This document shows, piece by piece, positions 22,107 through 34,734 of a DNA stretch of 64,000 nucleotides. The notes beneath the pieces were generated by a model. That model worked only from the letters and a program-made list of their open reading frames with translations, made no database searches and was not told where the DNA came from. Numbering within the stretch: position 1 is the first letter of the stretch; the number at the start of each line of letters is the position of its first letter. Source of the DNA: Delphinus delphis (Eukaryota > Chordata > Mammalia > Artiodactyla > Delphinidae); contig NW_027192658.1 of NCBI RefSeq assembly GCF_949987515.2, positions 744,001-808,000 on the forward strand, read 5' to 3'. The translations under genes and the position numbers were made by a program.

Positions 22107-23686
22107 AACTAAAGTAAGTCACACAGAAAAAGAAACATCATAAGATATCAGTAATACATGGAATGTAAACTTGGCTACACAGGAACTGAATTACAGAACA
22201 GAACAGGGTCTCAAATTTAGAAAAACAACTTATGCTTGCTTAAGGGTAAAGGTGAGTTGGGGTGCTGCATAAAACCAGAGATTGAAATGAGCACAGATAA
22301 AGTTCCTTAAGTCAAATATGGAATAGACAAGAGCTACTCCTTGCTCAACGAAATGGACTCAATACCGCATATTAAACACCTAAGAATGTACCTGACTTGT
22401 AAGTATCTTAAAACCTATGGATTGCTATGTCTCCAAAAGAGAATCAAGCATGTGTACAGGGGCATAAACGCAGCAGTGATAGGATTGGAGAGGTTTGGTG
22501 AGCAAATGAAGACCCTTTGAAGTCATATTGCATGGTACCCATTCCACGGGTTTCAACTACCCAGGTTTAAGGTATTCTTCCTTCAGCTAAAACATGCATG
22601 TGGAACCTAGAGTATGGTCAACCATGTGATCGGGAGACGTGTTCAAATATGTCTCAGTTTTCCTCCCCTGGTACTCGGGTGCAACATTCCAGACGCTTTA
22701 CTAACACTCTCCCCACTTGGAGAGTCAGCGCCTTTAACCTCCTGTTTGGCCCAGTTTGCAATTTCTGCGGAAGATGAACAGGAATAGCGAGAACCAATGA
22801 GAGACTAGCTGGAGGTGTCTGGACGGGGAAATTTAACTCTCATTTCCCACCAGGAAGAGGAAATAACCAAAGGCTCAGCGTGCCCTGCTGGAACCAGATT
22901 AGGGCCTGAAGCCATCCTGCGGTGTTGCGGCCAGGTCACAAGAAACCAAGTTGAAGAAAGGAGCTCAGGGGCACTGTAATTCACAAACCTGCAGAGTTAT
23001 AAATGACAGCTATCGTCCAAAAATAGACTGAAGTAAGGCTGCCAAGAGGACTTGAAAGCGGGGCAGAATTGCAGGAAACCGATTTCAGGAGGTAGACTGG
23101 AATTGCATTGAAAGCATAGGAAAAGAGGCAGAACGTCCACAATGATGCACTTGGCCAAAAAGGGCGTATGCGTGTTTTCCTGAATATATTCAGGAAAAGA
23201 CGCATACGCCCTTTTTGGCCAACCAAGCAAGCTTGCAAAGGAAATCTGCACTACAATGAAGTCTCACTTCCCCCCGGTCAAAAGGGCCATCTGAAAAAAG
23301 TGTAAAATCCAGAAAGGCAGGACAGGCCATGGAGAACTGGGAGCCTTGTTATGCTGATGGGCGGGATGTAAATTGCCAACAACCACTCGGGAGAAGTGTA
23401 TGGTGTTTCCTGAAACATCTAAAAAACAAAGCAACAGAGCCTAGGGCACTTCCACTTATGGTCCTATAGCTTAGGGAAATTAAAATAAAAAAGACACAGC
23501 CACCCCAAAGTTTGGGACGCCTCCGTTTACAAGAACCTCGTTTACTGTACAAGTTCAATATCACAGAAAGTGAAAAATGGATAAAGAACTTGTGGCACTT
23601 ACGTACAATGCAGTATCACTCAGCAATGAAATCTATGTCATCAGGCCCGTAGCAGCATAATGAGTGGATTCAGGTACGATGATTCT
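22107..23686 (+). repeat. Satellite monomer 15, 1580 bp
   Basis: First monomer with cctagagtatg (near 22607) and tttcaactaccc. Other markers: ggacggggaaatt near 22823, gccctgctgg near 22882 and gcctccgtttac. In the palindrome at 23151-23222 both arms are hit at the mirrored positions 23174 (t to g) and 23199 (a to g), but the new bases do not pair. It ends with the L1-closer junction variant (gcacttacgtacaatgcag, 23596-23614). Confidence 0.97.
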
Positions 23687-25265
23687 AACTGAAATAAGTC
23701 ACACAGAAAAAGAAACATCATAAGATATCACTAATACACGGAATGTAAACTTGGCTACACAGGAACTGAATTACAGAACAGAACAGGGTCTCAAATTTAG
23801 AAAACCAACTTATGCTTGCTTAAGGGGAAAAGTGAGTTGGGGTGCTGCATAAAACCAGAGATTGAAATGAGCACAGATAAAGTTCCTTAAGTCAAATATG
23901 GAATAGACAAGAGCTACTCCTTGCTCAACGAAATGGACTCAACACCCCATATTAAATGCCTAAGAATGTACCTGACTAGTAAGTATCTTAAAACCTATGG
24001 ATTGCTATGTCTCCAAAAGAGAATCAAGCGTGTGTACAGGGGCATAAACGCAGCAGTGATAGGATTGGAGAGGTTCGGTGAGCAAATGAAGACCCTTTGA
24101 AGTCATATTGCATGATACCCATTCCACGGGTCTCAACTCTCCAGGTTTAAGGTATTCTTCCTTCAGCTAAAACATGCATGTGGAACCCAAGTATGATCAA
24201 CCATGTGAACGGGACACGTGTTCAAATATGTCTCAGTTTTCCTCCCCTGGTACTCGGGTGCAACATTCCAGACACTTTACTAACACTCTCCCCACTTGGA
24301 GAGCCAGCGCCTTTAACCTCCTGTATGGCCCAGTTTGCAATTTCTGCGGAAGATGAACAGGAATAGCGAGAACCAATGAGAGGCTAGCTGGAGGTGTCTG
24401 GACGGGCAAATTTAACTCTCATTTCCCACCAGGAAGAGGAAATAACCAAAGGCTCAGCGTGCCGTACCGGAACCAGATTAGGGCCTGAAGCCATCCTGCG
24501 GTGTTGCGGCCAGCTCAAAAGAAAGCGAGTTGAAGAAAGGAGCTCAGGGGCACTGTAATTCACAAACCTGCAGAGTTATAAATGACAGCTATCGTCCAAA
24601 AATAGACTGAAGTAAGGCTGCCAAGAGGACTTGAAAGCGGGGCAGAATTGCAGGAAACCGATTTCAGGAGGTAGACTGGAATTGCATTGAAAGCATAGGA
24701 AAAGAGGAAGAACGTCCACAATGATGCACTTGGCCAAAAAGGGCGTATGCGTTTTTTCCTGAATATATTCAGGAAAAAACGCATACGCCCTTTTTGGCCA
24801 ACCAAGCAAGCTTGCAAAGGAAATCTGCACTACAATGAAGTCTCACTTCCCCCCGGTCAAAAGGGCCATCTGAAAAAAGTGTAAAATCCAGAAAGGCAGG
24901 ACAGGCCATGGAGAACTGGGAGCCTTGTTATGCTGATGGGCGGGATGTAAATTGCCAACAACCACTCGGGAGAAGTGTATGGTGTTTCCTGAAACATCTA
25001 AAAAACAAAGCAACAGAACCTAGGGCACTTCCACTTATGGTCCTATAGCTTAGGGAAATTAAAATCAAAAAGACACAGCCACCCCAAAGTTTGGGACGCC
25101 TCCGTTTACAAGAACCTCGTTTACCGTACAAGTTCAATATCACAGAAAGCGAAAAATGGATAAAGAAGTTGTGGTATTTACTTACAAAGCAATATCACTC
25201 AGCAATGAAATCTGTGTCATCAGGCCCTTAGCAGCACAATGAGTGGATTCAGGTATGATGATTCT
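23687..25265 (+). repeat. Satellite monomer 16, 1579 bp
   Basis: Markers: cactaatac, gggacacgtg near 24220, gagccagcgcc near 24300, ctgtatggcc, gccgtaccgg, cagctcaaaag, gaggaagaacg near 24704, gcctccgttt and ttaccgtac. The palindrome at 24730-24801 is canonical. Confidence 0.97.
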
Positions 25266-26844
25266 AACTGAACTAAGTCACACAGAAAAAGAAACATCAT
25301 AAGATATCAGTAATACATGGAATGTAAACTTGGCTACACAGGAACTGAATTACAGAACAGAACAGGGTCTCAAATTTAGAAAACCAACTTATGCTTGCTT
25401 AAGGGTAAAGGTGAGTTGGGGTGCTTCATAAAACCAGAGATTGAAATGAGCACAGATAAAGTTCCTTAAGCCAAATATGGAATAGACAAGAGCTACTCCT
25501 TGCTCAACGAAATGGACTCAACACCGCATATTAAACGCCTAAGAATGTACCTGACTTGTAAGTATCTTAAAACCTATGGATTGCTATGTCTCCAAAAGAG
25601 AATCAAGCATGTGTACAGGGGCATAAACGCAGCAGTGATAGGATTGGAGAGGTTCGGTGAGCAAATGAAGACCCTTTGAAGTCATATTGCATGGTACCCA
25701 TTCCACGGGTCTCAACTCTCCAGTTTTAAGGTATTCTTCCTTCAGCTAAAACATGCATGTGGAACCCAAGTATGATCAACCATGTGCACGGGAGACGTGT
25801 TCAAATATGTCTCAGTTTTCCTCCCCTGGTACTCGGGTGCAACATTCCAGACGCTTTACTAACACTCTCCCCACTTGGAGAGTCAGCGCCTTTAACCTCC
25901 TGTTTGGCCCAGTTTGCAATTTCTGCGGAAGATGAACAGGAATAGCGAGAACCAATGAGAGACTAGCTGGAGGTGTCTGGACGGGGAAATTTAACTCTCA
26001 TTTCCCACCAGGAAGAGGAATTAACCAAAGGCTCAGCATGCCGGGCCGTAACCAGATTAGGGCCTGAAGCCATCCGGCGGTGTTGCGGCCAGGTCACAAG
26101 AAAGCGAGTTGAAGAAAGGAGCTCAGGGGCACTGTAATTCACAAACCTGCAGAGTTATAAATGACAGCTATCGTCCAAAAATAGACTGAAGTAAGGCTGC
26201 CAAGAGGACTTGAAAGCGGGGCAGAATTGCAGGAAACCAATTTCAGGAGGTAGACTGGAATTGCATTGAAAGCATAGGAAAAGAGGCAGAACGTCCACAA
26301 TGATGCACTTGGCCAAAAAGGGCGTATGCGTTTTTTCCTGAATATATTCAGGAAAAAACGCATACGCCCTTTTTGGCCAACCAAGCAAGCTTGCAAAGGA
26401 AATCTGCACTACAATGAAGTCTCACTTCCCCCCGGTCAAAAGGGCCATCTGAAAAAAGTGTAAAATCCAGAAAGGCAGGACAGGCCATGGAGAACTGGGA
26501 GCCTTGTTATGCTGATGGGCGGGATGTAAATTGCCAACAGACACTCGGGAGAAGTGTATGGTGTTTCCTGAAACATCTAAAAAACAAAGCAACAGAGCCT
26601 AGGGCACTTCCACTTATGGTCCTATAGCTTAGGGAAATTAAAATGAAAAAGACACAGCCACCCCAAAGTTTGGAACGGCGCTGTTTACAAGAACCTCGTT
26701 TACAGTACAAGTTCAACATCGCAGAAAGTGAAAAATGGATAAAGAAGTTGTGGTATTCAGTTACAAAGCAATATCATTCAGCAATGAAATCTATGTCATC
26801 AGGCCCTTAGCAGCACAATGAGTAGATTCAGGTATGATGATTCT
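25266..26844 (+). repeat. Satellite monomer 17, 1579 bp
   Basis: Markers: gaactaag near 25270, gtgcttcataa near 25422, tgacttgtaag, ccatgtgcacggg near 25780, ggacggggaaatt (shared with monomer 15), gggccgtaacc, catccggcgg near 26071 and tattcagttac near 26753. The palindrome at 26309-26380 is canonical. Confidence 0.97.
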
Positions 26845-28421
26845 AACTGAAATAAGTCACACAGAAAAAGAAACATCATAAGATATCAGTAATACACGGA
26901 ATGTAAACTTGGCTACACAGGAACTGAATTACAGAACAGAACAGGGTCTCAAATTTAGAAAACCAACTTATGCTTGCTTAAGGGTAAAGGTGAGTTGGGG
27001 TGCTGCATAAAACCAGAGATTGAAATGAGCACAGATAAAGTTCCTTAAGCCAAATATGGAATAGACAAGAGCTACACCTTGCTCAACGAAATGGACTCAA
27101 CACCGCATATTAAACGCCTAAGAATGTACCTGACTTGTAAGTATCTTAAAACCTAAGAGTTGCTATGTCTCCGAAAGAGAATCAAGCATGTGTACAGGGG
27201 CATAAACGCAGCAGTGATAGGATTGGAGAGGTTCGGTGAGCAAATGAAGACCCTTTGAAGTCATATTGCATGGTACCCATTCCACGGGTTTCAACTACCC
27301 AGGTTTAAGGTATTCTTCCTTCAGCTAAAACATGCATGTGGAATCTAGAGTATGATCAACCATGTGATCGGGAGACGTGTTCAAATATGTCTCAGTTTTC
27401 CTCCCCTGGTACTCGGGTGCAACATTCCAGACGCTTTACTAACACTCTCCCCACTTGGAGAGTCAGTCCCTTTAACCTCCTGTTTGGCCCAGTTTGCAAT
27501 TTCTGCGGAAGATGAACAGGAATAGCGAGAACCAATGAGAGGCTAGCTGGAGGTGTCTGGACGGGCAAATTTAACTCTCATTTCCCACCAGGAAGAGGAA
27601 TTAACCAAAGGCTCAGCATGCCGGGCCGGAACCAGATTGGGCCTGAAGCCATCCTGCGGTGTTGCGGCCAGGTCACAAGAAAGCGAGTTGAAGAAAGGAG
27701 CTCAGGGGCACTGTAATTCACAAACCTGCAGAGTTATAAATCACAGCTATCGTCCAAAAATAGACTGAAGTAAGGCTGCCAAGAGGACTTGAAAGCGGGG
27801 CAGAATTGCAGGAAACCGATTTCAGGAGGTAGACTGGAATTGCATTGAAAGCATAGGAAAAGAGGCAGAACGTCCACAATGATGCACTTGGCCAAAAAGG
27901 GCGTATGCGTTTTTTCCTGAATATATTCAGGAAAAAACGCATACGCCCTTTTTGGCCAACCAAGCAAGCTTGCAAAGGAAATCTGCACTACAATGAAGTC
28001 TCACTTCCCCCCGGTCAAAAGGGCCATCTGAAAAAAGTGTAAAATCCAGAAAGGCAACAGGCCATTGAGAACTGGGAGCCTTGTTATGCTGATGGGCGGG
28101 ATGTAAATTGCCAACAGACACTCGGGAGAAGTGTATGGTGTTTCCTGAAACATCTAAAAAACAAAGCAACAGAGCCTAGGGCACTTCCACTTATGGTCCT
28201 ATAGCTTAGGGAAATTAAAATCAAAAAGACACAGCCACCCCAAAGTTTGGAACGGCTCTGTTTACAAGAACCTCGTTTACAGTACAAGTTCAACATCGCA
28301 GAAAGTGAAAAATGGATAAAGAAGTTGTGGTACTTACGTACAATGCAGTATCACTCAGCAATGAAATCTATGTCATCAGGCCCGTAGCAGCATAATGAGT
28401 AGATTCAGGTACGATGATTCT
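26845..28421 (+). repeat. Satellite monomer 18, 1577 bp
   Basis: Three bases are lost relative to the 1580-bp class: one in cagattgggcctg near 27632 and two in aggcaacagg near 28052. Other markers: acctaagagttgc near 27151, ggaatctagag near 27339, aaatcacagc near 27739 and ccattgagaac. It ends in the L1-closer junction variant, with cccgtagcagcataatgag (28381-28399). It recurs as monomers 24 and 30. The palindrome at 27888-27959 is canonical. Confidence 0.97.
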
Positions 28422-29998
28422 AACTGAAATAAGTCACACAGAAAAAGAAACATCATAAGATATCACTAATACACGGAATGTAAACTTGGCTACACAGGAA
28501 CTGAATTCCAAAACAGAACAGGTTCTCAAATTTAGAAAACCAACTTATGCTTGCTTAAGGGGAAAGGTGAGTTGGGTTGCTGCATAAAACCAGAGATTGA
28601 AATGAGCACAGATAAAGTTCCTTAAGCCAAATATGGAATAGACAAGAGCTACTCCTTGCTCACGAAATGGACTCAACACCGCATATTAAACACCTAAGAA
28701 TGTACCTGACTAGTAAGTATCTTAAAACCTATGGATTGCTATGTCTCCAAAAGAGAATCAAGCATGTGTACAGGGGCATAAACGCAGCAGTGATAGGATT
28801 GGAGAGGTTCGCTGAGCAAATGAAGACCCTTTGAAGTCATATTGCATGGTACCCATTCCACGGGTTTCAACTACCCAGGTTTAAGGTATTCTTCCTTCAG
28901 CTAAAACATGCATGTGGAACCTAGAGTATGATCAACCATGTGATCGGGAGACGTGTTCAAATATGTCTCAGTTTTCCTCCCCTGGTACTCGGGTGCAACA
29001 TTCCATACGCTTTACTAACACTCTCCCCACTTGGAGAGTCAGTCCCTTTAACCTCCTGTTTGGCCCAGTTTGCAATTTCTGCGGAAGATGAACAGGAATA
29101 GCGAGAACCAATGAGAGGCTAGCTGGAGGTGTCTGGACGGGCAAATTTAACTCTCATTTCCCACCAGGAAGAGGAATTAACCAAAGGCTCAGCATGCCGG
29201 GCCGGAACCAGATTAGGGCCTGAAGCCATCCTGCGGTGTTGCGGCCAGGTCACAAGAAAGCGAGTTGAAGAAAGGAGCTCAGGGGCACTGTAATTCACAA
29301 ACCTGCAGAGTTATAAATGACAGCTATCGTCCAAAAATAGACTGAAGTAAGGCTGCCAAGAGGACTTGAAAGCGGGGCAGAATTGCAGGAAACCGATTTC
29401 AGGAGGTAGACTGGAATTGCATTGAAAGCATAGGAAAAGAGGCAGAACGTCCACAATGATGCACTTGGCCAAAAAGGGCGTATGCGTTTTTTCCTGAATA
29501 TATTCAGGAAAAAACGCATACGCCCTTTTTGGCCAACCAAGCAAGCTTGCAAAGGAAATCTGCACTACAATGAAGTCTCACTTCCCCCCGGTCAAAAGGG
29601 CCATCTGAAAAAAGTGTAAAATCCAGAAAGGCAACAGGCCATGGAGAACTGGGAGCCTTGTTATGCTGATGGGCGGGATGTAAATTGCCAACAGACACTC
29701 GGGAGAAGTGTATGGTGTTTCCTGAAACATCTAAAAAACAAAGCAACAGAGCCTAGGGCACTTCCACTTATGGTCCTATAGCTTAGGGAAATTAAAATCA
29801 AAAAGACACAGCCACCCCAAAGTTTGGAACGGCTCTGTTTACAAGAACCTCGTTTACAGTACAAGTTCAACATCGCAGAAAGTGAAAAATGGATAAAGAA
29901 GTTGTGGTATTCACTTACAAAGCAATATCACTCAGCAATGAAATCTATGTCATCAGGCCCTTAGCAGCACAATGAGTGGATTCAGGTATGATGATTCT
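28422..29998 (+). repeat. Satellite monomer 19, 1577 bp
   Basis: Markers: cactaatac, gaattccaaaac with caggttctc near 28503-28526, gagttgggttgctg near 28568, ctcacgaaat near 28660 (one base lost), gttcgctgagc and aggcaacagg (two bases lost). The 5' half recurs in monomers 25 and 31. The palindrome at 29465-29536 is canonical. Confidence 0.97.
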
Positions 29999-31575
29999 AA
30001 CTGAAATAAGTCACACAGAAAAGGAAACATCATAAGATATCAGTAATACACGGAATGGAAACTTGGCTACACAGGAACTGAATTACAGAACAGAACAGGG
30101 TCTCAAATTTAGAAAACCAACTTATGCTTGCTTAAGGGTAAAGGTGAGTTGGGGTGCTGCATAAAACCAGAGATTGAAATGAGCACAGATAAAGTTCCTT
30201 AAGTCAAATATGGAATAGACAAGAGCTACTCCTTGCTCAACGAAATGGACTCAACACCGCATATTAAACGCCTAAGAATGTACCTGACTAGTAAGTATCG
30301 TAAAACCTATGGATTGCTATGTCTCCAAAAGAGAATCAAGCATGTGTACAGGGGCATAAACGCAGCAGTGATAGGATTGGAGAGGTTCGGTGAGCAAATG
30401 AAGACCCTTTGAAGTCATATTGCATGGTACCCATTACACGGGTCTCAACTCTCCAGGTTTAAGGTATTCTTCCTTCAGCTAAAACATGCATGTGGAACCC
30501 AAGTATGATCAACCATGTGAACGGGAGACGTGTTCAAATATGTCTCAGTTTTCCTCCCCTGGTACTCGGGTGCAACATTCCAGACGCTTTACTAACACTC
30601 TCCCCACTTGGAGAGTCAGCGCCTTTAATCTCCTGTTTGGCCCAGTTTGCAATTTCTGCGGAAGATGAACAGGAATAGCGAGAACCAATGAGAGGCTAGC
30701 TGGAGGTTTCTGGACGGGCAAATTTAACTCTCATTTCCCACCAGGAAGCGGAATTAACCAAAGGCTCAGCATGCCGGGCCGGAACCAGATTAGGGCCTGA
30801 AGCCATCCTGCGGTGTTGCGGCCAGGTCACAAGAAAGCGAGTTGAAGAAAGGAGCTCAGGGGCACTGTAATTCACAAACCTGCAGAGTTATAAATGACAG
30901 CTATCGTCCAAAAATAGACTGAAGTAAGGCTGCCAAGAGGACTTGAAAGCGGGGCAGAATTGCAGGAAACCGATTTCAGGAGGTAGGCTGGAATTGCATT
31001 GAAAGCATAGGAAAAGAGGCAGAACGTCCACAATGATGCACTTGGCCAAAAAGGGCGTATGCGTTTTTTCCTGAATATATTCAGGAAAAAACGCATACGC
31101 CCTTTTTGGCCAACCAAGCAAGCTTGCAAAGGAAATCTGCACTACAATGAAGTCTCACTTCCCCCAGGTCAAAAGGGCCATCTGAAAAAAGTGTAAAATC
31201 CAGAAAAGCAACAGGCCATGGAGAACTGGGAGCCTTGTTATGCTGATGGGCGGGATGTAAATTGCCAACAGACACTCGGGAGAAGTGTATGGTGTTTCCT
31301 GAAACATCTAAAAAACAAAGCAACAGAGCCTAGGGCACTGCCACTTATGGTCCTATAGCTTAGGGAAATTAAAATCAAAAAGACACAGCCACCCCAAAGT
31401 TTGGGACGCCTCTGTTTACAAGAACCTCGTTTACCGTACAAGTTCAACATCGCAGAAAGTGAAAAATGGATAAAGAAGTTGTGGTATTCACTTACAAAGC
31501 AATATCACTCAGCAATGAAATCTATGTCATCAGGCCCTTAGCAGCACAATGAGTGGATTCAGGTATGATGATTCT
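29999..31575 (+). repeat. Satellite monomer 20, 1577 bp
   Basis: First copy with ggaatggaaac (near 30051). Other markers: ggaggtttctgg near 30704, gaagcggaatt near 30746, gtaggctgg near 30983, cccccaggtc and aaagcaacagg (two bases lost). The palindrome at 31042-31113 is canonical. Confidence 0.97.
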
Positions 31576-33155
31576 AACTGAAATAAGTCACACAGAAAAA
31601 GAAACATCATAAGATATCAGTAATACACGGAATGGAAACTTGGCTACACAGGAACTGAATTACAGAACAGAACAGGGTCTCAAATTTAGAAAACCAACTT
31701 ATGCTTGCTTAAGGGGAAAGGTGAGTTGGGGTGCTGCATAAAACCAGAGATTGAAATGAGCACAGATAAAGTTCCTTAAGTCAAATATGGAATAGACAAG
31801 AGCTACTCCTTGCTCAACGAAATGGACTCAACACCGCATATTAAACGCCTAAGAATGTACCTGACTAGTAAGTATCTTAAAACCTATGGATTGCTATGTC
31901 TCCGAAAGAGAATCAAGCATGTGTACAGGGGCATAAACGCAGCAGTGATAGGATTGGAGAGGTTCGGTGAGCAAATGAAGACCCTTTGAAGTCATATTGC
32001 ATGGTACCCATTCCACGGGTCTCAACGCTCCAGGTTTAAGGTATTCTTCCTTCAGCTAAAACATGCATGTGGAACCTAGAGTATGATCAACCATGTGATC
32101 GGGAGACGTGTTCAAATATGTCTCAGTTTTCCTCCCCTGGTACTCGGGTGCAACATTCCAGACGCTTTACTAACACTCTCCCCACTTGGAGAGTCAGTCC
32201 CTTTAACCTCCTGTTTGGCACAGTTTGCAATTTCTGCGGAAGATGAACAGGAATAACGAGAACCAATGAGAGACTAGCTGGAGGTGTCTGGACGGGCAAA
32301 TTTAACTCTCATTTCCCACCAGGAAGAGGAATTAACCAAAGGCTCAGCATGCCGGTCCGGAACCAGATTAGGGCCTGAAGCCATCCTGCGGTGTTGCGGC
32401 CAGGTCACAAGAAAGCGAGTTGAAGAAAGGAGCTCAGGGGCACTGCAATACACAAACCTGCAGAGTTATAAATGACAGCTATCGTCCAAAAATAGACTGA
32501 AGTAAGGCTGCCAAGAGGACTTGAAAGTGGGGCAGAATTGCAGGAAACCGATTTCAGGAGGTAGACTGGAATTGCATTGAAAGCATAGGAAAAGAGGCAG
32601 AACGTCCACAATGATGCACTTGGCCAAAAAGGGCGTATGCCTTTTTTCCTGAATATATTCAGGAAAAAACGCATACGCACTTTTTGGCCAACCAAGCAAG
32701 CTTGCAAAGGAAATCTGCACTACAATGAAGTCTCACTTCCCCCCGGTCAAAAGGGCCATCTGAAAAAAGTGTAAAATCCAGAAAGGCAGGACAGGCCATG
32801 GAGAACTGGGAGCCTTGTTATGCTGATGGGCGGGATGTAAATTGCCAACAGACACTCGGGAGAAGTGTATGGTGTTTCCTGAAACATCTAAAAAACAAAG
32901 CAACAGAGCCTAGGGCACTGCCACTTATGGTCCTATAGCTTAGGGAAATTAAAATCAAAAACACACAGCCACCCCAAAGTTTGGGACGCCTCTGTTTACA
33001 AGAACCTCGTTTACAGTACAAGTTCAACATCGCAGAAAGTGAAAAATGGATAAAGAAGTTGTGGTATTTACTTACAAAGCAATATCACTCAGCAATGAAA
33101 TCTGTGTCATCAGGCCCTTAGCAGCACAATGAGTGGATTCAGGTAGGATGATTCT
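31576..33155 (+). repeat. Satellite monomer 21, 1580 bp
   Basis: Markers: ggaatggaaac, ctcaacgctcc near 32022, cctagagtatg, tttggcacag near 32214, aataacgag, ccggtccgg near 32352 and cactgcaatac near 32441. The palindrome at 32620-32691 carries one unpaired change in each arm, at 32641 (g to c) and 32679 (c to a). Each occurs as a properly paired change in another monomer (29 and 5). Confidence 0.97.
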
Positions 33156-34734
33156 AACTGAAGTAAGTCACACAGAAAAAGAAACATCATAAGATATCAG
33201 TAATACACGGAATGTAAACTTGGCTACACAGGAACTGAATTACAGAACAGAACAGGGTCTCAAATTTAGAAAACCAACTTATGCTTGCTTAAGGGTAAAG
33301 GTGAGTTGGGGTGCTGCATAAAACCAGAGATTGAAATGAGCACAGATAAAGTTCCTTAAGCCAAATATGGAATAGACAAGAGCTACTCCTTGCTCAACGA
33401 AATGGACTCAACACCGCATATTAAACGCCTAAGAATGTACCTGACTAGTAAGTATCTTAAAACCTATGGATTGCTATGTCTCCGAAAGAGAATCAAGCAT
33501 GTGTACAGGGGCATAAACGCAGCAGTGATAGGATTGGAGAGGTTCGGTGAGCAAATGAAGACCCTTTGAAGTCATATTGCATGGTACCCATTACACGGGT
33601 CTTAACTCTCCAGGTTTAAGGTATTCTTCCTTCAGCTAAAACATGCATGTGGAACCCAAGTATGATCAACCATGTGAACGGGAGACGTGTTCAAATATGT
33701 CTCAGTTTTCCTCCCCTGGTACTCGGGTGCAACATTCCAGACGCTTTACTAACACTCTCCCCACTTGGAGAGTCAGCGCCTTTAACCTCCTGTTTGGCCC
33801 AGTTTGCAATTTCTGCGGAAGATGAACAGGAATAGCGGGAACCAATGAGAGGCTAGCTGGAGGTGTCTGGACGGGCAAATTTAACTCTCATTTCCCACCA
33901 GGAAGAGGAATTAACCAAAGGCTCAGCATGCTGGGCCGGAACCAGATTAGGGCCTGAAGCCATCCTGCGGTGTTGCGGCCAGGTCACAAGAAAGCGAGTT
34001 GAAGAAAGGAGCTCAGGGGCACTGTAATTCACAAACCTGCAGAGTTATAAATGACAGCTATCGTCCAAAAATAGACTGAAGTAAGGCTGCCAAGAGGACT
34101 TGAAAGCGGGGCAGAATTGCAGGAAACCGATTTCAGGAGGTAGACTGGAATTGCATTGAAAGCATAGGAAAAGAGGCAGAACGTCCACAATGATGCACTT
34201 GGCCAAAAAGGGCGTATGCGTTTTTTCCTGAATATATTCAGGAAAAAATGCATACGCCCTTTTTGGCCAACCAAGCAAGCTTGCAAAGGAAATCTGCACT
34301 ACAATGAAGTCTCACTTCCCCCCGGTCAAAAGGGCCATCTGAAAAAAGTGTAAAATCCAGAAAGGCAGGACAGGCCATGGAGAACTGGGAGCCTTGTTAT
34401 GCTGATGGGCGGGATGTAAATTGCCAACAACCACTCGGGAGAAGTGTATGGTGTTTCCTGAAACATCTAAAAAACAAAGCAACAGAGCCTAGGGCACTGC
34501 CACTTATGGTCCTATAGCTTAGGGAAATTAAAATAAAAAAGACACAGCCACCCCAAAGTTTGGAACGGCTCTGTTTACAAGAACCTCGTTTACAGTACAA
34601 GTTCAACATCGCAGAAAGTGAAAAATGGATAAAGAAGTTGTGGTATTCACTTACAAAGCAATATCACTCAGCAATGAAATCTATGTCATCAGGCCCTTAG
34701 CAGCACAATGAGTGGATTCAGGTATGATGATTCT
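33156..34734 (+). repeat. Satellite monomer 22, 1579 bp
   Basis: Follows a ggtaggatg boundary variant. Markers: cccaagtatg, gtcagcgcc, aatagcggga near 33832 (shared with monomer 24) and atgctgggccgg near 33928. The palindrome at 34199-34270 has one right-arm change at 34249 (c to t, a CpG transition), leaving a G-T type pair. Confidence 0.97.

Larger units (their letters stand above)
26845..29998 (+). repeat. Two-monomer block, first occurrence (monomers 18-19)
   Basis: Combines aggcaacagg with ccattgag, the L1-closer junction variant (tacttacgtacaatgcag, cccgtagcagcat), then cactaatac, gaattccaaaac, caggttctc and gttgggttgctg. The same ordered set returns at 36315-39469 and 45786-48943, offset by 9470-9471 bp each time, which is six monomers. 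Confidence 0.8.
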
